From positions 1 to 64,000 of the forward strand of contig OMWN01000063.1 of the NCBI GenBank assembly GCA_900314765.1: a stretch of DNA of 64,000 nucleotides. The letters run 5' to 3'. This DNA comes from an uncultured Selenomonadales bacterium (lineage in GTDB: Bacteria; Bacillota; Negativicutes; Selenomonadales; Selenomonadaceae). The notes beneath the pieces were generated by a model, which did no database searches, was not told the origin of the DNA, and saw only the letters and a program-made list of their open reading frames with translations. The first letter of the stretch is position 1. Every line of letters begins with the position of its first letter. The translations under genes and the position numbers were made by a program. This document shows positions 10,401 through 22,400 of this stretch, piece after piece.

Positions 10401-13400
10401 GCGACGCTGCCGCTCCTCGATGCGAGTGTGATGCCGTCGTCTTGCCCGTCGCTATCAAATGCCGACGTGATGTTGTGGTCGGCGATGATGTCGCCATCCG
10501 CATGGACTTTGATGCCCTTGTCATTCTCGGACGGCGTGATGGCATTCGTCTTGATGTCGAAATCACCATTGACTGCGTAGACCGTCGATGTGCCCTTCGT
10601 CGTCGCCTCGTCCCACGTATATGTATACTCCGTCTTGATCCAGCCAAAAAGCCCCTTTTCATCCTTGTGCGTCTGCACGGGAGACGTGTTGGTCTGGTCC
10701 TCTGTGATTGTGGTCGAAATCGTGAAATACGGCTCATCACTGGGATCCGTCGCTCTCGACTTTGCCAGTTGGACGAAATCCTTCAGTGACAGCGGGTCGC
10801 CTTCCACCGTTGGATCGTGAACGACCTTGGTCTCCGGTTTGTATTTCAACTCGCTGATGACTTTCTCGTCCGTTTTGATGCTGCCGAAAAGCCAGCTGTC
10901 CTGCTTCGAGGTGTAATGCGTCGTCGTATGGGAGAGCGCGCCGCCCGTCCACATATATTGGGTACGCTTATCGATATTATAATATGGGCGGAAGGTGCCA
11001 TCGGCGTTCCCTTCGATGTATTTCTGGTAATCAAAATGGTAATGGTCGGTCATGCTGGCATCCCGATGCAAATTATCGTAAATGTCGATTTTGCCCTCAC
11101 GCATGGTATTTTCCATCGTGCCGAGCGCAACCGCTTTGTCGGAGCTCTCGGTATTGATGTCGATGTTCGCCGTGCCAGCCGCGACAAGGATTCTGCCGTT
11201 GCCGGTGCTCGCGATATTGCCCTTCACGTAGACGCTGCCACCGCCCGCCGTGACATCGCTTGCCACGATGCGATTGGTTCCTGGGTTGTAGTAGAGCGCG
11301 ACGTGGTACTTGTAGCACTTCGCCGCAGGGTCATAGTACGAGCCGCCCTTTTGGATGCAATATTTGTCATTGCCACGGACTTCGTCATCGCTCAGCGCCC
11401 GCGACAGACTGGTGCTGTTCGCAATTCTATTTATCGCATTCTTCGCCGCGCTGTCAAGCGTGACGGTGTAGTCGGAGTAACCGCTCTGGATGAGGCCGTT
11501 GATATTGACGCTATGACCGCTGATGGCGACGAGGCCGCCCGCGACGATGCCATTCTTCTCATCGAAATCATTTGCATCCGGCTGCTTGAGCTCGATTTTC
11601 TTGGTATTCGCTTCATCCGCATTGTACTGCTTGCAGAGCTCGAACAGGCCATGCTCGGCATTGTTCCACAAATCATCAAAAGACGAATAGCTGATGTCCT
11701 TTAAATTCTTTTCTGTTGCTGCCCAATGAATGATTTTCTCTATGTTTTCTTGGTTCGTCGGGTCGCCGAGCCAACGCGCGATTGGACTGCCCGCGACGCT
11801 GAATTTCGCATCTGGATCAATCTGCACGACGTTGCCGTTGTCCGCCTTGATGGTGACGGTAGCGCCGACGACGTTGGAGTCAGGCTCGAGCCGTATGCTG
11901 CCGTTCGCGTTTTCGAGCGTGATGCTGCCGCCCTCGTTCTGCACTTCACCCTTGACATCGATGTCCGGTGTGTGGCCGAGGGTATCCTTGTCGCTCGCGC
12001 CGGTGTTGCTGATGGTGATGAATGGCGTGCCGTCCTTCGAGGTCTTGATGTGCTCGACGCCCGTGACATTCTTGGCGTCCGTGGAGCCAGAGTCGAGGCG
12101 CGCGCTGTTGAAATAGACAGTGCCGCCGCTCTTCGGGATGATAGCGTCATTTATGATGAGCGATGCGTTGCTGCTGTTGTTGATTTCGATTTTTGACGCG
12201 CTGTTCGCCGTGAGGCTGCCCGTGACGGTCAGCTTGTCGCTGTCGATGCTGACATTGCCGCCGGAGACGGTGAGGTCAGGTGTCTCGATGGCCGCCATGT
12301 CGATGGTCCTGTATACGACGTACTTTGTGGTGACATTGCCACTGTCGTCTGTGATTTTTTGTTTGTAGGCGTAGCCAAGCTCTGCCATCCTGTCACAGAG
12401 CGATTCAATGTTCGCGTCTATTCCCTTGCGTGCATCGGAGCCCGCTGGCTGCTCGGCCTGCGCCTTTACCATCGCCTCGTACTCTTTGTAGAATGGATTC
12501 TCTGCGGCTTTCCCAAGCTGATTGCCATTCTCATCCAGCGTGTTCTCGACGACGGTCTTTTTGAAATCGTCGGCGCTGAGCCAGTCCGCGCCCTCCGCTA
12601 CGGTGATGGTCACGCCGTCAAAATTAACCGTGTCATCTGTTTTGTCGTCCGGTGTGCCGTTGTCGTTCTTCGTAACGGTGCCTTCGATGTTTACCACGGC
12701 CGTGTTATGGATGCCGGCGGTCACGGTGCCATTGATATTTACTTCGCCCGTCGTGACGTCGCCGCCGTTTTTCGTGATGCCGTCCTCTTTCACGGTGACG
12801 TCACCATTGTGCTCGCTGTCCGTATACCAGACGTATTTTTTCGCAGAAATGTCACGGCTGTCGCTACCCTTGTCCGCAGCTATGTTCACATCTTTGACAG
12901 ACTCGACAGACGCGCCGCTGTCGACCGTCACGATATTTTTCTTGCTGAGATTGAGGTCGATGTCGGGGCTGTTCGTGAACGGTATGAATGTCCTGTTGTA
13001 TGTCTCGCTCTTTGTCGTGAGCTCCGTGCCTGCAACGCCCCCGTCCTCGTCGCGGCTCGTGTAGAGATTCGCGTTGCCGCTCGATTTGACTTTGCTGCTG
13101 CCCGTGATGGTGACGTCGTTCTCGCGCGTGAGGTGCGTATCGAGATGCGCGCCCGTCGCGCCCGCAAGCACGCCCTCGCTGTCGGCGAGCATAGTGTCGT
13201 TCACGACCGTGTCGTCGTAGGCGGCAAGCGTCACGCTGCCTGTTTTCGTGCTGCTGAGGTCACCAGTGCTCGTCCTGCCGTCCTTCTTGGAGGACGTCAC
13301 GATGCTCGAGTCCTTGACCGTCACATCATTGTCGTCGGTCAGATAATTCGTCGTGTACGCGAGCGTTTCATCGACGCCGGCAGAAGTCGCCTTGAGGTCG

Positions 13401-16400
13401 TTGTCGGTAAAATAGCTGCCCTCTGTCGAGGCGTGAATCTTTATGTCACCGCCGCCATACGACTGAAGCGCCGCGCCGTCCAAAGACACGCCGCCCGTGT
13501 ATTTTTGATTCATATGGAGGCGCGTGGCATCAGCGGAGTCGAAGAAGCCAAAGCCCGACGACATCATCTTGGCGGAGTCGGCCGTCGTATTCACGGCGCT
13601 GATGTTCTGCGTGCCGCTCGACGTGATTTTCGCACTCTTGATGTTGACATTCGCCGTGTCCGTGACGTCGGTCGTGAGCTCGCCGCCGCTGCCGTTGGCC
13701 AGGCCGCCGGAGGTCGTGTCGGTCGACGTGTTCATCGTTTCGTCGTTCTTCGCCGAAACGTTGACGTCGCCCGTGACGTCCCACGTGCCGCCGATGTTCG
13801 CCGTCGTCGTGCTCGTGTGCGTGACGTTCGTCTCCGCCGCCGCGACGCCTAGGCCCACGGTGCCGCCAAACGATGAGGACGTGGCTTCCGTTTCAATCTT
13901 TCCCGTCGCGCTGACTGAGGCCGCGCTGATGTTCGAGCCTATTGCGCCGCTTGCCGTGGCCGTCGTGTTCATATTGTTGTCGATTTTCGCCGTGTTGTTT
14001 GCGATGGCTGCCAGCAAATTGGCGCTTGCGCCGCCCGCGAACACGTCCTGCTTGACGTTGTTCTTTGCGTCAATCGTGACGCTCGATGATGTGTCCTCGT
14101 CGCCGTACTGGACATCGCCGATGTTGGCCTCGACGTCGCTGTACACGCTGTTCGTCGCATAGTTCACGATGCCGCTTTCGCCGACGGCCATGGAGAGCGA
14201 TGCGAGCTCTGATTTTTGTGTCGGCGATGCGACGGCGGAGAGGTTCACGCTGTCCGCAACGAATGTGTTGCCATCGGCGACGTTGAGCGTCGTTTTGAAT
14301 GGGTTCTTTTTGTCACCAAACTCAGCCGTCGATATGCCGACGCCGCCCGTCGCAACGACGGAGGCACTGCCAGCGTTGACGTTCGTCTCGATGTCCGGCG
14401 AGCTCGTCGCCGCGATGTCGATATTCTTCGCGTGAATCTTGTTGCCGCTTCCGAGCGTGACGGCGGTGGAGCCGACATAGTCCGCCTCGGCAAGCTGGAA
14501 CGATGCCGCCACCTCTATTGCGGCGTTGACAGCGTACATGTGGAGCTTCGTCTTGCTTTCATCGGTCGTTTTCGCCGTGGCATCAGCGGACGCAGTGATA
14601 TTGCTGCCGTCGAGCGTGACGCTGTTCGCGCTCGCGTCGCGCGTGAAGCCAAATGCGCCCATGGCGGAAATCGCCGCCGCCGAGCCTTGGTAGATGGCGA
14701 GTTCCGACGTGCCGCCGAGTTTAGAGTCTATGGTGACATTTTGACCCGCGAGCGTGGAGTCTTTCAAATTCACAGACGCATTGCGCGCGGTGTCGAGCAC
14801 GCCGACCTGACCAGAGATGGACGCGATGCCGACGCCCGCATAGATATTCTCATCTTTCACATTCACGGTAGCGTCGCTCTTGACAGTGACGTCATCCGAT
14901 GCGTCAAGCGTCGAGCTCGTGACGGTCACGTTCGTCGTCGCCGCATCCGCTCCGCCGTCATCATTCGTGCCGTTGTTCGTCTGAACGGATGGCGCACTTA
15001 TCCCAGTGCCCAACGTATTCTTTTCCGTGATGCGGTTTTGTTCCATCGCCTTGTTGACAGTGCCATCGTCAGAAAAGACGTCAGAAAGTTTCGCGCCGGA
15101 GTCGTTGCTCGTTTCATGGCTATTGCCGTCGCTGCCCACGGCGGTGCTCTTGATGCTGTACGTGTCTTCGACTTTGTGGCCGACCGTCAGCACGCCGACG
15201 TTCACGCCGCCTGCGATGCCGCCCGCGAGCGTGTTGCCGAGCTGGAATTTCGCTTTCTTCTCGTCATCGGCGGCGACGCTGATGGTTTTCGCCGTGATCG
15301 CGGAATTCTCAACACTCGTGTCCGTGTCGGAGCCAATCGTCGCAATCTGAACACCGACACCGATGGCGCCAGCGCCAGCCGAGCCCTGCCACGTGTCCGC
15401 CGTGACGTCCGTCGTGTTCTTCGCATGAATGTCGACGACGCCGGCACGGTTTGTCGCGTCGCCGATCGCCATATTCGCGACGTGAGCCGTCGTCTGCGCG
15501 CCGAAATTGCCGACGCTGACGTTCGTGCTCGCGCCGACAGCGCCGCCGCTGAGCGCAATCATCTTGTAGTTGTCGTGCGTCGAGCTTTCTGCGGTGACAG
15601 TCACGTCCCCTTTTCCATTTTCTTTCGTCGTGACCTTGCCGTCTTTGAGCTCTGCCGTCGTCTCGCTGTCGTCCTGCACGACGTCGATGCCGAGGCCGAC
15701 GCCGCCGGCGCCGATGCCCGCCGAGAGGCCAACGGTATAGAGATTCGTCCCATGCTGCGCAGAGACGTCGAGACCGTCGCCGACCGCCATATCATAGCCA
15801 GACAGGGCGGCCGTCGTTTTCCCTTTCAAAAGCGTGTTGTTGTTGACGACTTCGACGCCGGCAAACGCGGAGCCGCCGACAGCCGCCGTGATGTCCGCCA
15901 CCGCAAATTCTGAGTCAGCACCGATGCCAATGCTGTTCACGTTTGCTTTGGCTCCTGCTGTGCCTGTCATCGTCGCGCTCGTCTTACGATCAATCGTGAG
16001 CGTCGTCGTGCCGACGCCGATGCCCGCGCCGAAGCCAGCGACGGAGAATGTGCCCGTGTAGGCCGTATTGTTCGCATAGTCGTGCGCGACGACGTTTATG
16101 TCGCCGCCCGTCGAAATATTGCCCGCCGTGACATTGGCGTTCGTCGCGCCGCCAATCGCGTTGACGGTGACGTTGCCGTTCACGGACGCACCGATGCCGT
16201 TCGCGCCAACATTCAGCGTGTAGTCGTGAATCTCATTCGTCGACGACGCCGAGACGGCGACGCCCGTATAAGAGCTGTCCTTGCGATTCATGTACGACGC
16301 CGGCGTGCTCACGCCCTCGATGTCAGCAGGGTATTTCGTGAGGAACGCATCATCGGCGACGCGATCGCTGACCGCTTCCGCCGTGCCGCCCTTGGCCGTG

Positions 16401-19400
16401 ATGCTTGTATCGCTGCCCGTGATTTCCGCCGAAACTTCGTTCTGTATGTCGTTCACGGCGACGGAGAGGCCGACGGACGCACCCGTGCCCGAACCCGCCG
16501 CGACGCCTGCGATGTTGTCAATGGAACCGCTGCGCTCCGCGTCGACGATGACGTTGCCGTCCGACGTGATGGTCGCACCGCCGACGCTCGTGCCGTCGAG
16601 CGCCGTGTCCGTGATGCCCGCGACGGTGTGGCCGCCGAGGATATTCACGCCAACGGAGCCCGTGACGCCCGCGTACGTGCTGGCCGCGCCGCCGACGCCG
16701 ATGTTGAGAATCTTGTCCTTTGTCTCGGCCTTGACGCGGGCATTTTTCGCCGCGATGTTGCCGCCCGCAATCTTCGCCGTGTTGTCCGTATTGTCATAAT
16801 CGACGGCAACGCCCGCGCCGACAGCCGCATCAGCCGCACCCGCGATGACAAGCGCATTGTTGTAGATGCTGCCTTCGCTTGCGGATGTGACGCTGACATT
16901 CGCGCCATCCGTCGCGCCGTCGGCTTTTTTGACAGTCGTGTCCGTCATTTCAGAGTACGCTTCACGCGCGATGACGGAAATGGACGCCGCGCCCTCGACG
17001 GCAACCGTACCCGAGCCACCAATGCCCGTCGCCGCCGTGCCGATTGTCGCCTTGTCAGTCGTCGCGACCGTGATGCCTGCGTCGTCCACATTCGCGGCTG
17101 TCGTGATGTCCGCATGATTCACCGCTGCATGCGTCTGCTGCTCGGCGTCATTCTTGTAAGTCGCGTCGCCGTTCTTCTCCCACGTGCCAATCTCGTTGTA
17201 GGCGACGGCGCCGCCGACCGCCGCCGTGCCCGCGCCATTGATGGCGCCCGCGACGGCGACTTTCGTGCTTTCGTCGTTTGCGTTCACTGTGACCTTGTTC
17301 GCTTTTTCTATTGTCGTACGCTTTTTGCCCGTGCTTTCATCCGTGACGCTCGTGCTCTCGTCGATGATGGCTTCCGCGTCGTCTCTGCCTTGGTTCGCGG
17401 CGATGGAGCCATTCACGGCCGCCGTCTGACCGCCATTGACACCCGCGCCGACAGAGACAATCGTGTCGCTGTTGTCCGCCGCGAGCGTGACGGCGACACC
17501 GCTGTCCGATACAGCCTCGACATCACTGCCACGCAGATACGCGCCCGTCTTGTTGCCGAGGTGATTGAACGCGATGGCAAGACCGATCCCATTTTTGCCA
17601 TAGCCGGCCTGCCCCGCGACGTTGACATCGAGGTCATTGCTCTTCGCCGCGACGTCGAGCGTGTTCGCCGTGATGGTCGAGTCGTCGATGGACGCCGTCG
17701 TGTTGTTCGTCGTGTACTGCACGCTCGCTGAGCCCGCGCCCGACAGTGTGCCCGCCGTGACGGATGCACCCGCCGCGACGCTGACCATGAGCGCGTCAGA
17801 GGCCGCAGAATTCGCAACGTCCGTTGCCGTGATGGTGCTGCCGTTTTTTATGGCGGCTGTCTTTTCATTTCTCAGCGTGCTGATAGTCGCCGCGCCGCCG
17901 ACCGCGCCGCCGTTCGACTGCGTCGAGCCCGTGACGGAAAACGCCGCCGTGATTTGCTTCGTGCTGCCTTTGCTGTCCGTATTGATATCATAGTCGCGGT
18001 TGCGGAAGTCGTCCGCTTCGCTGCCGCCTTCCGTCGCCGCATTTTTCGTCGCATTTTCCGTATACGTCGATCCTGTCACGTTGACGCTGTTATTCTCGAT
18101 GATTTGATCAAACGTCTTTTCTAGGTCGCTCGCGTCATACGCAGCATTGTCAACAGCACCCGCCTTGAGTGTTGCGCCGTCAATCGTCGCGCCAAGATGA
18201 TTCTCGGCGTTGTTCGAGGCGAGCGTGAGGTCGAGCGCGACGCCGCTGTTGCCGCCCGTCGCCGCCGCGAGGCCAATGGATGTGCCAATCTGCGTGAGAT
18301 TCTCGGCAGCATTGTTCTGAATCGTGCCGCCATTCGTCGTAATCGTGCCGCCCTTGATTGTCGCGTCGATATTATTGTGAACGTCATTGATGGAGACCAT
18401 GGCGCCCGCCGCCGCGCTCGTCTTTCCAGAGCGCACGAAGCTGACGTTCGCGCCGCCCGCGACCTGCGTGTCGCTGTCGTACGCGACGTTCGTGACGTCG
18501 CCTTTTCCTTTTGTCGTGATTGTGCTGTTTTCAATCTTCGCATCGACTTTGTTGCTCACTTCGTTGAACGAGGCGGCGGCGGAGAGATCAAATGCCGACG
18601 CGCCCTCTTCCTCGTTCTTCTTCGAAGCCGCGAGCGCGAGACCAGCCGCGACGCTCGCGCCGTCCTTCTGCGCGATGTTCTTCACGGACGAGGCGTCCGT
18701 GATCGTCGTGTTCTTTATCTCGGACGCAACGGTCTTGTCTTCGACGTTCATGGCGATGACGCCCGCGAGTGCCGCCGACGCATGGCTGTTGCTGTATGTC
18801 GTCGTCTCGCCGTCGATTGTCACTTTTGTCTCTTGCGTTTTCGGATCCTTAAGCACCGTGGCGGGCTCCCGCTTTTTGCCGTCCTTTCTGTCGGAGATAT
18901 ACGTCTCTGCCGCCGCCGTCGCGCGGTCATACCATTTGCCCTCGGCGTTGCTCTGCTGCCAGTTGATGGCCGCCGCGCCCGTGTACGCGCCCGCGTACGA
19001 CGCATCATCGGCCTTCATGTTCACGTGGCCGTCGGTCTCCGTGCCACTGCTGCTTATATTGACGGCGCTGTCCTCTATCGTCGCCTTCGTCTCACCGCTC
19101 ACGACATTGATGGCGGCACTGCCCGCCGCCGCGAGCTGGAAATGCGTCGTGTTGCTGCCCGTATCCCCGAGATTTTCTGACTCCTTGCTCAGAATGCTCG
19201 AGCCCTGCGACGGATTATTCAGAAGCTCAAGAACCCTGTTGATGGATGTTTCATCCTCTTCCTGCATCTCGATTTCAGTTGTTTGCGCTTTTTTCTCGTG
19301 CTCCTCGATTTTCTTGGCGTCGTCCATCGTCATCTCGATTTCATGCGGATCCTTTGTGCCTTCCTGCGCGTTCTCCGTCGTCAGCGACCCCGCGATTGCG

Positions 19401-22400
19401 ACGTTGTTCAGCACGCCGTCCGTCAGCGCGTTCACATCGAGTGCGCCCACTTGGATTGTCGAGTTCTTGACCGCGATGTCATTGACAGTCCCGAAATCGA
19501 GCACACCAATGGAAGCCCCCATGGAAGCTCCACCAGAGCCCCACGCGACGGCGCCGACGACGTTCGTCAATATGTTGTTCGTGTGCGACAGGAGGTCGAT
19601 GTTGCCGTAATTCGCCGTTGTCCCCTTGCCAAAAGAAGTCAAAGTGGCCCCGTCAATGTCAATCGTGTTTGTCGATTTGCCGCCGAGCCACGAGAACAGG
19701 CCCTCAAAGCCAATGTTACCCGCTTTGCCCGCGCCGAATGAAATATCGACCGTGTTGCTCTTGTTCTCGGTATTGATGCTGATGCCGCTGATGTCTTTAG
19801 ACACTGCGGTCTCATTGCCATTTTCATCCTTGCTCGTGGTCGTGACGGTCGTGTCGTGGCCCGTGAGCGTCGCGCCCGTGCCGATGTTGACCGTCGCTTC
19901 CGTCGAGTGCTCGGCGACGCCGACGACGCCGCCGATGGCGTTCGGCGCGTCCGTGTTCGGCGAGACGTAGATGATGTCCTTCCACTTCGCCACGACGCCT
20001 TTCAGACGGTCTTGCCAGCCGTACGAGCCATAGATGACCGCCTCAATAGAGTCTGGGATGAAGCTTGGATTGATGCCGACGTTCGGCTTGCCGTTCAGCA
20101 CGGCCGTGTCCTGCTTCGCCGTGGCATCGATGTCGATGGCGCCCGCTGTGCTTATGAGTTCGGTGTTATTGCCGATTGCGACATTCGCGGTGTTCTGCAA
20201 AAGATTGACGTTCACGGAACCCGCGACGGCGATGCTGTTGCTGTCTGAGCCTGAGGCATTGCTCGCGCTGCTGTCCACGCTGTAGTGGAAATAGCTCTCG
20301 GGCAGCGTCCAGACGAGGAACTGATTCTGAAACGATTTCACGAGCGCATCGACTTCCGTTTGGAAGTGACCTTTCGGATTGTTGTAGGATGCGACAATTT
20401 GCTGGAGGCCGCCGATGAGCGAACCAATCTGCACGATGCCGCCGACGGCGCTCGTCGGGAACGTCGAGAGATTCGTCGTGTACTTCGTGATGTCTATGCC
20501 CGTCGCGCTCTTCGTGGCATTGATGTCTTGGATGATTTTGCCCACTTGCTCGAGCGTCGACGTGTAGGCCGCCTTGTCCGACGCGCTGAGCTTGTCGAAA
20601 TCCGTGTCCTTTTCGAGCGACTTGAACCCCGAATACAGTAAATTTAGGTCGTAGAGAATGCCGCCGATGCGGTCGTAGACCTGCGTGCTGTCCGCCGTGA
20701 TTGTCATCGTGCCTTTGCTGTTCAGTGTCGCATGCTCTGTCGTCGTGCCATCCGCGACCGTGACGTGCGCCTTGTTCTTTATGTCAGAGACCATGACGGC
20801 CGCGCCGACCATGGCCTTGTCGCCGTCGGGATTCGTGTTTTCCATCGCGGACATCGAGCTCATGTAGATGTCCTCGAGCGGCGCTTCCGCTTTCACCGTG
20901 AGCTCATTGCCCGCAGTGATTTTCGCCGTCTTGCCGATGGTGACGTCCGCATCGATGTCGCTGATGCCGACGCCGACACTCGCGCCGACCGTGACGAGGT
21001 CAGCGTATTTGCCGATTTGGCTCATGACGCTGCTCGTGTCTTTCTTCTCGTCTACAGCCGTCGTGGCATTGCTAATAAGGTCTTTGAAATTTTTGGTATT
21101 CAATAATGTGAAATTATCCTTATCAGCGAGCACGTTTTTTGCTTCATCGTCCGAGAGTTTGCCCGGATTCTTTTTCTCGGGCGCGGCAACGGTGTCGTTG
21201 CTGACCGTGACGCCGTTGACAGGCGTGTCGTTGACCGCCGAAATAGTCGTGTCATTCGCGCTCGTCAGCGCGCCATCGACCTCGACTTTGGCGTCGCTGC
21301 TGAAAATATTCACGCCGACCGCCGTCGAGCCGACAGCCTCGGCATTCGACGTGACGGACGCGATCACCTCGAATTTGTTTTCCGCGTTCGCGCTTGCCGT
21401 GATGCTGCCGCCCGTGCTTTCGACCGTGGCGTCTTTGCCGATTGTCACATTGCTGTGGTTGCCGCCCGTGAGCACGGCGACGGCGACGTTCAGTTTCGAC
21501 GACGTGCTCGTGCTAGAGGCGGGCGCGCCGTTCTCCGACGCCTTGGCCTTCACGTCCGTCTTCGACGTCGCCGTGACCGCCACATCGTTTTTCGCTTTCA
21601 CGTCGCCATTGACTGTGACATTCGCGTTGCTGTACGCGCCATCATACGAGATGGCCGCGCCCGCAAGATGCGTCCGCTTTTCGCTGCTCGTCTTCTGCTC
21701 TGGATGCACCTCGGGCGTCGTCGTGTCCGCCGACTTTTCCGTGCCAGCCTGCGCCGTTTTCACGCCGCCCGTCATCTCCGACTCCTTGCTCGTCGATGTA
21801 GCGTACACTTTGTTGATTGCCGTGCTGCTCGCCGACAGCAGAAGGCCAGAATTATCCGCGCCGACGCCCTTGTCGCTCTTGTTCATTGCCTCGAGCTTCG
21901 CCGTCTCCGCGACAGTCACGTTCGCCGCGGAGTCCATGTAGCTGTAAATAGGGCGAAGATTAATCGTATCGTGAAGAGTCTTGATGATATTCCACTGGCT
22001 GTTCCAACGATTCGTCCATGCGGCGCCCGTGGCGCGCCCCCACGCTTCTAATGACGTCGTGTCGTTGTCGCTCTTGTACTCGTTGCTCGACGTCGCCTCG
22101 ACATCGATGTTCTCTTTCGCCGTGATGCTGCCACCGAGATTGATGTCGGCCTTCGTGAATACGACCTGACCGAGCGGATTCGCGATGTTCGGGCTGTAGC
22201 CGCCCTCCTCGAGCTTCGACCAGCCTTCATCGGCATTCGTCGCCGTCGCATAGATATTCGCTGAGCCGCGCGACACGATGTTGCTGCCCGCCGCCGTCGT
22301 GATAGTCGCATCGCGGCGCATTGGCGTGAAATTCGCGACAACCGCATCTTTGAATTTTTCCTCGCTCGGTGCCGTCGCGGAGCTCGCCGAAATCGCCGAG